From the NCBI GenBank assembly GCA_041609895.1, contig JBFIPX010000023.1, positions 1 to 27,866 of the forward strand: DNA of 27,866 bases, in the 5' to 3' direction. Under the pieces are notes generated by a model. It was not told the origin of the DNA and ran no database searches. It saw only the letters and a program-made list of their open reading frames with translations. The position numbers and the translations under genes are program-made. Every line of letters starts with the position of its first letter. Positions within the stretch are counted from its first letter, which is position 1. This DNA comes from JAHHLP01 sp041609895 (GTDB lineage: Bacteria; Bacteroidota; Rhodothermia; Rhodothermales; JABDKH01). Below, in pieces: positions 8,396 to 16,806 of the stretch.

Positions 8396-10198
8396 ATGCG
8401 ACCACTGGCCCGCCTGAACCGCTTCTACTGGAAGTACAAGCACCTGTTTATTCCGGGGCTTCTGTGTGCTGTTGCATCCGCCTCATTCTCGATCATGGTG
8501 CCGATGGTTGTCCGGCGAGCCGTCGACGGGATTCCGCGATTCGTTACGACGTATCAGACGTTCGAGAACACACCTGTCGCTGGGTATCTGTACACGCAGT
8601 TCTTCATCACGCTCGCTCTGTTCGGAGTCGTCATTCTCTGCCTGAGCCTCGTCAGCGGTGTCTTTTCCTTTCTTATGCGGCAGACGGTCGTCGTGGCGTC
8701 GCGGCACATCGAGTTTGATTTGCGGAACGATTTGTACGACCACCTGCAAAAACTGTCGAGAGCCTTCTATCTCGAGCGCCCGACCGGTGACATCATCACC
8801 CGGGCCACCTCTGACATCGAACAGGTCCGCCGCTACATTGGGCCGGCCATAATGTATCTGACGCGGGCCACCGTGATCGTAGTCACTGCGATGACCGTGA
8901 TGTTCATCATCTCGCCGCGACTGACGCTGTTCGCCATTATTCCGATGCCGTTCCTCGCGTTGTCCGTGTTCTTCGTGGCAAAGATGGTGCACTCGCGAAG
9001 CGAAGCGCTTCAGGCGCAATACTCGAGCCTGACAAGCCGGGTCCAAGAGGCCCTTGCCGGCATCCGTGTGATCAAGGCGTACACGCGCGAGGATGCGGAG
9101 TCAATCGCCTTCGACGACGAGAGCAGAAAGTACCGTACACGCATGCTGGACCTTGCGATGGTTGAGGCGGCATGGAGGCCGGTATTCCTGCTACTCGTCG
9201 GTATGGCCACGATCATTGTCGTATGGGTGGGAGGACGGCTCGTGGTCGAAGGGTCCATCACGATCGGAAACATCGCCGAGTATATCATCTACGTCGCGAT
9301 GATGACCTGGCCGGTAGCGTCCATGGGTTTCGTGATCACCATGGTTCAGCGAGCATCAGCATCGATCATTCGACTCGGTGAGATCCTTGATACCGAGCCG
9401 GCCATCGCTGACGACTTGTCGACCGACGAGCGAATTAGGTCCATTGACGGGCGGATAACGTTTGAACGAGTCGGGTTTCGATATACGGATGACGGCCCAT
9501 CCGTGCTGCGGGACGTGACTTTCGACGTTCCGGCGGGCTCAACGCTCGCCATTGTGGGACGCACCGGCTCGGGAAAGAGTACGATAGTGGAGATGATCCC
9601 GCGACTCCTCGAACCGGTGGAGGGCCAGATCCGCATCGACGGCCACGATATCCGCTCAGTACCTCTGGGCGTCCTCCGTCGGTCCATAGGCTACGTGCCG
9701 CAGGACGTCTTTCTTTTCAGTGACACGGTCGCCAACAACATCGCCTTTGGAAACATGGATGCCGTCGACGAGGCGATTCGGGAAGCGGCTTCAGAATCGG
9801 AACTATTGGACAATGTCGAGGAGCTGCGTGAGGGTTTTGAAACGCACGTTGGCGAACGCGGAATCACGCTGTCCGGAGGTCAAAAGCAGCGGACGTCGAT
9901 CGCGCGCGCACTGATTCGTCAGCCGCGAATACTCATTCTCGACGACGCACTTTCTGCCGTCGACACGGATACGGAGAGACGAATCCTGCGCCACTTGAAG
10001 AGGCACTACGGTCGCCGCACGATCGTTCTCGTCAGCCATCGGGTGTCGGCGGTGCAGGACGCGGACCTGATCATCGTCCTGGACGAGGGTTGCGTCGTGG
10101 AACGTGGCGCGCACGACGAGCTCCTCGCGAAGGACGGTCTCTATGCGAACTTGTATCGCAAACAGCTTCTGGAAGAAGAGATAGAATCCATCACGTGA
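8396..10198 (+). CDS. ABC exporter half-transporter with degenerate catalytic site (TMD-NBD)
   Basis: A type IV (former type B) ABC exporter half: a six-helix transmembrane domain (about residues 1-310) followed by an ATPase domain. Walker A GRTGSGKST is near residue 387, Q-loop YVPQD follows, signature LSGGQKQR is near 491, and the H-loop is LVSHR. The Walker B region reads ILILDDALSAVD: the catalytic Glu is replaced by Asp517. That substitution marks the degenerate-site subunit of heterodimeric exporters such as BmrC/TM287. The complementary half lies two genes downstream (11149-12963). ATG 8396 gives 600 residues, the usual length. An in-frame TTG at 8345 would add 17 residues and overlap the Nudix gene, and is less likely. 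The exported substrate (drug, lipid or peptide) is unknown. Confidence 0.9.
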   Translation: MRPLARLNRFYWKYKHLFIPGLLCAVASASFSIMVPMVVRRAVDGIPRFVTTYQTFENTPVAGYLYTQFFITLALFGVVILCLSLVSGVFSFLMRQTVVVASRHIEFDLRNDLYDHLQKLSRAFYLERPTGDIITRATSDIEQVRRYIGPAIMYLTRATVIVVTAMTVMFIISPRLTLFAIIPMPFLALSVFFVAKMVHSRSEALQAQYSSLTSRVQEALAGIRVIKAYTREDAESIAFDDESRKYRTRMLDLAMVEAAWRPVFLLLVGMATIIVVWVGGRLVVEGSITIGNIAEYIIYVAMMTWPVASMGFVITMVQRASASIIRLGEILDTEPAIADDLSTDERIRSIDGRITFERVGFRYTDDGPSVLRDVTFDVPAGSTLAIVGRTGSGKSTIVEMIPRLLEPVEGQIRIDGHDIRSVPLGVLRRSIGYVPQDVFLFSDTVANNIAFGNMDAVDEAIREAASESELLDNVEELREGFETHVGERGITLSGGQKQRTSIARALIRQPRILILDDALSAVDTDTERRILRHLKRHYGRRTIVLVSHRVSAVQDADLIIVLDEGCVVERGAHDELLAKDGLYANLYRKQLLEEEIESIT

Positions 10199-10199
10199 C

Positions 10200-11144
10200 G
10201 TGACCGAGATTATTCCCATCGGAACCGGTTCAGCTGTCCCCGTGAAGGGACGCGGATTCTCGTGCGTCGCCTTGCGGCGACCCGAGGCGGCGCTGCTGTT
10301 TGACTGCGGCGAAGGCACGCAGCTGCGGTTGCTCCACTCCGACGTCAAGTTGTCGCGAGTAGATGCGATCCTTATCACACATCTGCACGGCGACCACTTC
10401 TTCGGCCTTATGGGACTGCTCGCCACCATGTCGTTGCTGCATCGCGAAACACCGATTTCCGTGGTCGGTCCCGCTGGTCTGCGCGATCTGATTCAAAGGA
10501 TGCCCGGACTGCAGCCCGACGAGTTGACATTCCAGATAGACTTCGTCGAACTCGAGCACCGCCATGGGCGCATCATGGCGCTACAGGGTAATGGCTGGCG
10601 CATCTGGGCCGCGCCCCTCGACCACGGCGTGCCCAGCTATGGATATCGGTACCAGGAGAAGGAGACACCGGGCACCCTTGACGTGGAGCTGGCGCGCCAA
10701 CTCGGAGTCCGAAATCCCAAGGACTTCGGCAGGCTGAAAGCGGGGGAAGCGGTTGGGCTCGACGACGGAAACGTAGTAGAACCGACAGCGGTGATCGGCC
10801 CAAGCAGGCAGGGCGGCGTCTTCTCATACGTGACGGACACGCGGCCGTGCTCATCAGCGGTCGATCTGGCTCTGGACGCCGACATCCTCTACCACGAGGC
10901 CACGTTTGCCGACGAGCTTGCCGACCGGGCAGAGACAACCGGGCACTCTACGACCGTCGACGCGGCAAAGATTGCCGTCGAAGCCGGTGCGAAGCGACTC
11001 TTGCTTTCACATTTCAGTGCAAGGTATCGACGCTTCGATGAGCTGGTATCGGAGGCGCGCTCAGTCTTTCCGAATTCGGAAGCCGCCGTAGAGCTGACTC
11101 GATACCAGCTTCAGCCCGAGGCCGAAATAATCGAATCCAACTGA
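10200..11144 (+). CDS. rnz: Ribonuclease Z (tRNA 3' endonuclease)
   Basis: This zinc-dependent metallo-beta-lactamase-fold enzyme removes 3' trailers from tRNA precursors. The 314-residue length fits short-form RNase Z. It shows the opening GTGSAVP, then FDCGEGTQ (about 34-41) and the zinc motif THLHGDHFFG with HxHxDH at residues 61-66. Later zinc ligands lie in LDHGVPSYGYR, in YHEATF and in LLLSHFSARY near the C-terminus. The start is GTG at 10200, one base after the stop of the upstream ABC gene, with GGAAGAAGAG upstream as a possible ribosome site. Its stop lies four bases before the next ABC gene, so it is transcriptionally locked between the two transporter halves. No functional link to the exporter is obvious. 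Confidence 0.95.
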   Translation: MTEIIPIGTGSAVPVKGRGFSCVALRRPEAALLFDCGEGTQLRLLHSDVKLSRVDAILITHLHGDHFFGLMGLLATMSLLHRETPISVVGPAGLRDLIQRMPGLQPDELTFQIDFVELEHRHGRIMALQGNGWRIWAAPLDHGVPSYGYRYQEKETPGTLDVELARQLGVRNPKDFGRLKAGEAVGLDDGNVVEPTAVIGPSRQGGVFSYVTDTRPCSSAVDLALDADILYHEATFADELADRAETTGHSTTVDAAKIAVEAGAKRLLLSHFSARYRRFDELVSEARSVFPNSEAAVELTRYQLQPEAEIIESN

Positions 11145-11148
11145 TCCA

Positions 11149-12963
11149 GTGGCGGACGAAAAACAAGATAGCAAGCAACAGCAGTCGAAAGGGCTCGACG
11201 GTCGCCTGCTCCGCCGGATAATCACCTACCTGCTTCCCTACAAAGGCTGGGTGGCTATCGCTTTCGTGACGGTTATGACCGCCGCGTTCCTCGGTCCTCT
11301 GCGACCGAAGCTGGTCCAGGTGGCTATCGACAGCTACATCGTAGTCGGCGACACCCAGGGACTCACGAACGTCATCATGATTCTGTTCGCGGTGCTGTTC
11401 GCCGAGGGTGTACTCTCCTTCGTGAATGCGTACCTGACGCAGTGGATCGGTCAGCAAGCCATCTTCGACCTGAGGACCAAACTGTTTCGGCACATTCAGC
11501 GGCAGCCGCTCTCGTTCTTCGATCGGAACCCGGTGGGCCGCCTCATCACCAGAGTAACAAGCGATATCGAGTCTTTGAGCGATGTTTTGTCGGCTGGCGT
11601 GGTCACCATTCTAGGCGATCTGTTCCGGCTGATTTTCATCGCCTACTTCATGTTTTCGCTCAACTGGGTTCTCGCGCTCGTGACCCTTGCCGTGCTGCCG
11701 CTGATGATCCAGGTCACGTTCTGGTTCCGACGCGTGGTGCGGGAGCAGTACCGCGAGACCAGAAAGCAGGTGGCCCGACTCAACTCGTTCATGCAGGAAC
11801 ACATCACGGGCATGAGCATCGTTCAACTCTTCAATCGGGAAGAGGAGGAGATGCGACGCTTCGGCGATATCAACGCGGACCACCGGACGGCGCAGATCAA
11901 GACGATCTTCTACTTCGCCCTGTTCTGGCCGGCCATCGACATCGTCGCGTCGATCGCTCTTGGATTGGTGATCTGGGTGGGTGGAGCACGAGCGATGGGA
12001 GGGGCCCTGACCCTCGGTGTGCTCGTTGCATTCATTCAGTACGCGCGGCAGTTCTTTGAGCCGATTCGGAATCTGTCGGACCAGTTCAATACCCTTCAGA
12101 GTGCCATGGCCGGCGGTGAGCGCGTGTTTGGGTTGCTCGATACGGACGAAGCGCTGCCTGAGAAACACGACCCACTTGTCCCCGAAGATCATCGCGGCCG
12201 AATCGAGTTCGACGACGTCTGGTTCTCATACGACAGAGAAGTCGCCGACGGCCAGGAGCCCAACTGGGTACTTCAGGGAGTGTCCTTTACGGTCGAGCCG
12301 GGCGACAGCGTCGCAATCGTTGGCGCCACGGGAGCCGGAAAGACAACCATCATCAGCCTGCTGCTGCGGTTCTACGAGATCCAAAAGGGAGCCGTCCGGC
12401 TTGACGGTGTCGATATACGTGACATGCCAATCAGCGAGCTGCGGCGTCGCATCGGTCTGGTGTTGCAGGACGTATTCCTCTTCTCCGGCTCAGTGACGCG
12501 AAACATTACGCTTGACGATCCCGGAAAGACCGAGCAGCAGGTGAAGGAGGCGGTCGCCCTGATTGGCGCGGAGAGGTTCATAGACCGTTTGCCCAACGGC
12601 TTCGACCAGGAGGTCAAGGAGCGCGGCATGTCCCTGTCCCACGGCCAGCGACAGCTACTCTCGTTCGCTCGAGCGCTGGTTTACGATCCCAGGATTCTCG
12701 TCCTCGACGAGGCCACCTCCAGCGTGGACACGGAGACGGAAGAGGTAATAAAATCGGCTCTCGAGACACTTATGAAGGGCCGAACTTCAATTGCGATTGC
12801 ACATCGCCTTTCGACAATTCAACACGCAGACCAAATCCTCGTCATGCACCACGGTCGCATCCGGGAACGTGGCACACACCAGCAACTTCTGGCGCACGAC
12901 GGGCTGTACCGCAAGCTCTACGAGCTGCAGTACAAAGATCAGGAGACAGCAAGCGCAGCCTGA
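11149..12963 (+). CDS. ABC exporter half-transporter with canonical catalytic Glu (TMD-NBD)
   Basis: The second ABC exporter half, 604 residues. A charged N-terminal tail (residues 1-20) precedes six transmembrane helices and an ATPase domain. Walker A is GATGAGKTT, Q-loop VLQD, Walker B ILVLDEATSSVD with catalytic Glu521, H-loop IAHRLS. The signature motif is altered to LSHGQ (residues 496-500) instead of LSGGQ. In an ABC dimer the signature of one half faces the Walker motifs of the other. The altered signature would therefore face the Asp517 site of the upstream half, leaving one good and one degenerate ATP site. That pattern strongly suggests a BmrCD/TM287-288-type heterodimer. The start is GTG at 11149, four bases after rnz. 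A 67-base gap separates it from the AhpD-like gene. Confidence 0.93.
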   Translation: MADEKQDSKQQQSKGLDGRLLRRIITYLLPYKGWVAIAFVTVMTAAFLGPLRPKLVQVAIDSYIVVGDTQGLTNVIMILFAVLFAEGVLSFVNAYLTQWIGQQAIFDLRTKLFRHIQRQPLSFFDRNPVGRLITRVTSDIESLSDVLSAGVVTILGDLFRLIFIAYFMFSLNWVLALVTLAVLPLMIQVTFWFRRVVREQYRETRKQVARLNSFMQEHITGMSIVQLFNREEEEMRRFGDINADHRTAQIKTIFYFALFWPAIDIVASIALGLVIWVGGARAMGGALTLGVLVAFIQYARQFFEPIRNLSDQFNTLQSAMAGGERVFGLLDTDEALPEKHDPLVPEDHRGRIEFDDVWFSYDREVADGQEPNWVLQGVSFTVEPGDSVAIVGATGAGKTTIISLLLRFYEIQKGAVRLDGVDIRDMPISELRRRIGLVLQDVFLFSGSVTRNITLDDPGKTEQQVKEAVALIGAERFIDRLPNGFDQEVKERGMSLSHGQRQLLSFARALVYDPRILVLDEATSSVDTETEEVIKSALETLMKGRTSIAIAHRLSTIQHADQILVMHHGRIRERGTHQQLLAHDGLYRKLYELQYKDQETASAA

Positions 12964-13030
12964 TCGGTGGAGTCGCACTCCCTCCGGTATAACCGTCAGT
13001 CGATCTCGAACCCGTAACACACAACCCGAT

Positions 13031-13363
13031 ATGGACACATACTACAAGCCTGAACATCTTCCCAAGTTTGGAACCATCGCCGAGGGCAGCGAAGAACTTG
13101 CGGACGCCTTCTTTTCGTATTACGGCAAGGTGTTCGAGGACGGGGCTCTCTCGGCGCGGGAGAAAGCGCTTATCGCGCTCGCCGTGTCGCACGCCGTGCA
13201 GTGCCCGTATTGCATCGACGCATATACGTCTGACTGCCTTCAGAAGGGGTCCGATCTTGAGCAGATGACAGAGGCAGTGCACGTTGCCACCGCTATCCGC
13301 GGCGGAGCCTCCCTCGTACACGGAGTGCAGATGCTCGAGCAGGCCAAGAAGCTCACCATGTAG
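13031..13363 (+). CDS. AhpD-like arsenosugar-biosynthesis-associated peroxidase-family protein
   Basis: The 110-residue protein has the AhpD/carboxymuconolactone decarboxylase helical fold. The redox motif CPYC (in AVQCPYCIDAY) is followed by a conserved helix, and MTEAVHVATAIRGGASLVHG is typical of the small AhpD-like proteins encoded beside arsS. AhpD relatives use the CxxC pair as a thiol-disulfide redox centre. The exact reaction of this subfamily is not established. The open frame extends further upstream inside the ABC gene, but ATG 13031 gives the usual family start (MDTYYKPEHLPKFG). It lies 42 bases before arsS on the same strand, which supports the assignment. Confidence 0.86.
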   Translation: MDTYYKPEHLPKFGTIAEGSEELADAFFSYYGKVFEDGALSAREKALIALAVSHAVQCPYCIDAYTSDCLQKGSDLEQMTEAVHVATAIRGGASLVHGVQMLEQAKKLTM

Positions 13364-13405
13364 TGCCAGGTCTAAGATCAAACAGGCAGTAAACAGGACT
13401 CGACT

Positions 13406-14545
13406 ATGTCAGAAACCTTGATCCCCCTCGACACGATTGGCGGCGATGGATCGATGCTCGATGTCGAGGGGCCGCGGTCAACGACAAGTCTCGCGTATCG
13501 GCGATCACCATTGGCCTCACCGGATGAACAGTTGCGGTCACTTGAGAACGTGGTGATCGATAGTGGTCCGACGGGCACCGGTAATTTCTTTGGCGACGTG
13601 GTGGCGTCGGGCTGGGACGCGCTGCGTCCGGAGGAGCTTGAGATCTTCCAGATCAATCTGGGTAAGCTCTGCAACATGACGTGCCGGCACTGCCATGTCG
13701 ACTCCGGCCCCGACCGGACCCAGGAGAACATGGACCGTGAGACAATCGAAGCCTGCTTGCAAGCGATTGACGTCAGTGGTGCGCACACTGTCGACCTGAC
13801 GGGCGGAGCGCCGGAGCTGAATCCCCATTTTGAGTATCTCGTGGATGAGGTCACCGGAAGGGGGCTTCACGTAATCGACCGGTGTAACCTTACCATTCTA
13901 ACTACTGGTCGCTACCGCCACCTCGCGCAGTGGTTTGCCGACCGAAACGTTGAGGTCGTCTGTTCACTGCCGCACTATCGACGAATCGGTACGGACGCGC
14001 AACGCGGCGAGGGTACGTACAAGAAGTCCATCGAGGCCCTCCGCCTGCTCAACTCGGTCGGTTATGGCTTCGGTGATCCGGAGCAGCGGCTAACACTGGT
14101 TACGAACCCGGTGGGAGCGTTTCTCGCCGGAAGCCAGGACTCGCTCGAAAGAGAATGGCAGGAAGCGCTTGAACGGAATCACGGCGTCCACTTCGACCGT
14201 CTACTCGCGCTCAACAACATGCCGATGTCTCGGTACCTGGAATGGCTTCTCGATAAGGGCCAACTGGGTGAGTATCTCGAACGGCTCGTAAATGCCTTCA
14301 ATCCGGCCACCATAGCCGGACTCATGTGCCGCAACACGCTGTCGGTGTCATGGGATGGGTATCTGTACGACTGCGACTTTAATCAGCAGCTGCTCATGCA
14401 CATGGACATGGACAATATCCAGCGGCCGCATGTGAAGGACTTCTCGCTGGAGCGCTGGCTGAGCCACGACATACGGACACATCGGCATTGCTATGGCTGC
14501 ACGGCAGGGGCCGGCAGCGGATGCGGTGGAGCTATCGCCGAATAG
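13406..14545 (+). CDS. arsS: Arsenosugar biosynthesis radical SAM protein ArsS
   Basis: A radical SAM enzyme of the ArsS family, which transfers the deoxyadenosyl group to dimethylarsinous acid in arsenosugar formation. The 4Fe-4S motif CxxxCxxC is Cys89, Cys93 and Cys96 (GKLCNMTCRHCHVDSGPD), and TGGAPELNPHFEYLV follows as the SAM-binding glycine-rich strand. The C-terminal domain has CDFNQQL and ends with CYGCTAGAGSGCGGA, characteristic of the family. Some family members have selenocysteine in this tail; here there is a Cys codon. About 50-60 residues precede the region where homologues usually begin, so a later start is possible; ATG 13406 is kept. The stop is only five bases from the stop of the convergent cnoX gene. 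No arsM or ars repressor gene is in the window. Confidence 0.9.
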   Translation: MSETLIPLDTIGGDGSMLDVEGPRSTTSLAYRRSPLASPDEQLRSLENVVIDSGPTGTGNFFGDVVASGWDALRPEELEIFQINLGKLCNMTCRHCHVDSGPDRTQENMDRETIEACLQAIDVSGAHTVDLTGGAPELNPHFEYLVDEVTGRGLHVIDRCNLTILTTGRYRHLAQWFADRNVEVVCSLPHYRRIGTDAQRGEGTYKKSIEALRLLNSVGYGFGDPEQRLTLVTNPVGAFLAGSQDSLEREWQEALERNHGVHFDRLLALNNMPMSRYLEWLLDKGQLGEYLERLVNAFNPATIAGLMCRNTLSVSWDGYLYDCDFNQQLLMHMDMDNIQRPHVKDFSLERWLSHDIRTHRHCYGCTAGAGSGCGGAIAE

Positions 14546-14550
14546 GAAGC

Positions 14551-15366
14551 CTAGTACAGGGCCATGTTGAACTGCGGACGGTATTCTTTCGTGACGGGAT
14601 GTCGTTCGCCCAGCATGTCGAAGAGCGCAAGACATGCTTTTCGCGCACCATCGTCGTCGTAGTAGCGATCGGTCGAAATGACTGCAATGAAGGCCTCGAG
14701 TGCCTCGTTCACTTCCACATTGGCGAGTGCCTGAATGGCTTTTGTATAGGAGGCCTTGCCGTTTCCATCGGGCAGATTGGTGTAGGGTGGACTCATCGCC
14801 AGGAGGCGACTGATTACGACAATTCCGCCGGCTACCTGCTGCAGGATTGGATCGACGATCTCGGCGCTCTCAACAAGTTGTCTGGCCCGTTCCGGTTCGT
14901 CGAACAGAACCTGCTGCGCCAGCATTACGGCGGCAGTTGTGTTACCGGCGTCTTCAGACATTGCGGTTTCGAGTAGAGCCTTTGCAGCGCCGTTCCTGCC
15001 CTCCCCGATAGCTTTTCTCGCTTCGTCCACGAGGCTCTGACTCTTACTCGGGAGGGCGCGCGAAAGCCATTGCTCGACAGCATGTTTTGGCAACGCCCCC
15101 GTGAACTCGTCGACCACCTCGCCGTCGACGAACATCTTGACGGCGGGTATTCCCCGGATGCCATACTGGACGGAGAGTTTCTGGTTTTCATCCGTGTTCA
15201 CTTTGACCAGTTTCCACAATTCCCCGTTTTCCGCTGCAAGCTGCTCGAGTATCGGCCCCAATATTCGGCAGGGTCCGCACCATGGCGCCCAGAAGTCAAC
15301 CACTACGGGTATTTCGCTGCTCTTCTCGAGAACGTCTTCTTGAAAATTCTGCACCTCAAATGCCAT
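14551..15366 (-). CDS. cnoX: Thioredoxin-domain co-chaperone (CnoX/YbbN-type)
   Basis: A cytoplasmic thioredoxin fused to TPR-like helices, 271 residues. The N-terminal thioredoxin domain (about 1-108) has the active site WCGPC (Cys30, Cys33) and the cis-proline loop GIRGIPAVKMF. Residues about 115-271 form helical repeats (ARKAIGEGRNGAAKALLETA and similar), as in CnoX/YbbN. That family holds chlorine-damaged or unfolding proteins and passes them to chaperones. E. coli CnoX has lost thioredoxin activity; the WCGPC here suggests this version may keep reductase activity. It is transcribed alone, convergent with arsS and divergent from the propeller lipoprotein gene; the shared 179-base gap holds no other gene. 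The start ATG is the only good choice. Confidence 0.88.
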   Translation of the reverse strand: MAFEVQNFQEDVLEKSSEIPVVVDFWAPWCGPCRILGPILEQLAAENGELWKLVKVNTDENQKLSVQYGIRGIPAVKMFVDGEVVDEFTGALPKHAVEQWLSRALPSKSQSLVDEARKAIGEGRNGAAKALLETAMSEDAGNTTAAVMLAQQVLFDEPERARQLVESAEIVDPILQQVAGGIVVISRLLAMSPPYTNLPDGNGKASYTKAIQALANVEVNEALEAFIAVISTDRYYDDDGARKACLALFDMLGERHPVTKEYRPQFNMALY

Positions 15367-15545
15367 GGGCTCGATACTTTTTTTGATCCGGAGCCGGAGT
15401 ATGACCCCAGATCGGTTGATCGCCAGATCCAGCTGTTGCCGTTGTCGAAGTAAACGCCAGGACGGGCGCTCCTCTGGTTACCACGGTCCGGATCGCCAGC
15501 GATTCCAAGAAAAAAACAAGCGTCGTCTGACGGCGCCTTAGCTAG

Positions 15546-16709
15546 ATGACATCAACAACGCCCCAGGCATTCAGATTCGCCTTCATAGCAATTTTAAGCC
15601 TCGCGCTAACTGGCTGCACGGATTCGCAGCCGGTCCCCGATGAGGCGGTGTACGATGCGTCTGAGGACTCGCTTCGCTTTGCCGGAGAAGTCCATCTGCG
15701 CAACATTCGCCAATTGACATTCGGTGGCAACAACGCGGAGGCCTACTGGAGCTATGATGACGATCAGCTGATTTTCCAGAGCGATTCGGAAGAGCTTTCA
15801 TCGCAAGGTTGCGACCAGATTTTCGTCATGAACGCTGATGGAACGCCCCTGGAGGGTGGCGAGCAGTATCGTCTCGTGTCAACCGGAACCGGGCGAACAA
15901 CCTGTTCATATTTTTTGCCTGACGGACGCATCGTTTACGGATCGACGCACGCCGGGGGCAGAGAGTGTCCGGAGTTTGCCCCGTTCGCATCGGGCCGTTA
16001 CGTCTGGCCGATCTTCTCTACCTATGACGTCTACATTGCCGATGCGGATGGCTCGAATCCGGAGGTGCTGATCGGCGGTGACGGGTATGATGCGGAGGCG
16101 ACAGTTTCGCCGGATGGCCGGTACGTGGTCTTCACGTCAACGAGGTCCGGTGATCTGGACTTGTGGCGCTACGAGCTCGAGACGGGTGAGCTGTTGCAAC
16201 TGACGTTCGATCTCGGGTACGACGGCGGTGCATTCTTCTCACCCGACTCGAAGATGATCGTGTGGCGCGCCAGCCGCCCGGAAGGAGAAGTGGCTGACAC
16301 GTACAAAGAGCTCTTGGCTCAGAACATGGTCGAACCCGGAAGCCTGAATCTGTTTGTGGCAAACGCCGACGGTTCCAATGCGCGCCAGATCACTGATCTT
16401 CCGGGTGCCAATTGGGCACCGTTCTTTCACCCCGGCGGAGAGAAGATCATCTTTGCGACCAACCACCACAAGATGGAGGAGGGTGGACGCGAATTCGACC
16501 TTTTCATGGTAGGGCTTGATGGAGAGAATCTGACTCGCATCACCCACTCCGGGACTTTCGACGCTTTCCCGATGTTTTCGTACGACGGGACGAAGCTTGT
16601 CTTCGCGTCGAACCGCCGGGGCGATCGGCAGCCCAGCCGTGACACGAACGTCTTCGTCGCCGACTGGGTCGAGAATCCTCAACAAGTCGATCTCGATTTC
16701 GGGAGCTGA
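15546..16709 (+). CDS. TolB-like beta-propeller lipoprotein (PD40 repeats)
   Basis: The 387-residue exported protein has a lipoprotein signal, LALTGC with Cys24 as the acylated residue. It then carries a series of PD40/WD40-like repeats. Recognisable repeat cores include NADGTPLEGG, FLPDGRIVYGSTH, ADGSNPEVL, SPDGRYVVFTSTRSGDLDLW, FSPDSKMIVWRASR, NADGSNARQITDL and DGTKLVFASNRRGD. This matches the C-terminal propeller of TolB and related periplasmic proteins, but the TolB N-terminal domain is absent, so it is not TolB itself. Such propellers are usually scaffolds or peptidase-associated; no catalytic domain is present. It precedes the metal-uptake operon by 97 bases, but the palindromic operator between them suggests separate transcription. 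Confidence 0.82.
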   Translation: MTSTTPQAFRFAFIAILSLALTGCTDSQPVPDEAVYDASEDSLRFAGEVHLRNIRQLTFGGNNAEAYWSYDDDQLIFQSDSEELSSQGCDQIFVMNADGTPLEGGEQYRLVSTGTGRTTCSYFLPDGRIVYGSTHAGGRECPEFAPFASGRYVWPIFSTYDVYIADADGSNPEVLIGGDGYDAEATVSPDGRYVVFTSTRSGDLDLWRYELETGELLQLTFDLGYDGGAFFSPDSKMIVWRASRPEGEVADTYKELLAQNMVEPGSLNLFVANADGSNARQITDLPGANWAPFFHPGGEKIIFATNHHKMEEGGREFDLFMVGLDGENLTRITHSGTFDAFPMFSYDGTKLVFASNRRGDRQPSRDTNVFVADWVENPQQVDLDFGS

Positions 16710-16764
16710 AGGAGCGAACTGCAGCCCAGTCGGTTGTCAAGCTCGGAAACATGCGCGGATACCG

Positions 16765-16786
16765 AAAGTTAGCCTTGTCTAACTTT
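16765..16786 (+). promoter_or_regulatory. 22-bp perfect palindromic operator, probable MntR/DtxR-type metalloregulator site
   Basis: AAAGTTAG-ccttgt-CTAACTTT is an inverted repeat with 8-bp perfect arms and a 6-base centre, 20 bases before the ATG of the metal-binding lipoprotein. It has the same overall length and AAA...TTT outline as the E. coli MntR site, and its GTTAG...CTAAC core recalls DtxR-family boxes. A TAACTTTTG overlapping its right arm (16780-16788) resembles the Bacteroidota -7 element with one extra base. A bound repressor would then block RNA polymerase directly. Metal identity is inferred only from the neighbours. Confidence 0.6.
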
Positions 16787-16806
16787 TGACTTAGCAGCGC
16801 TGTAAA

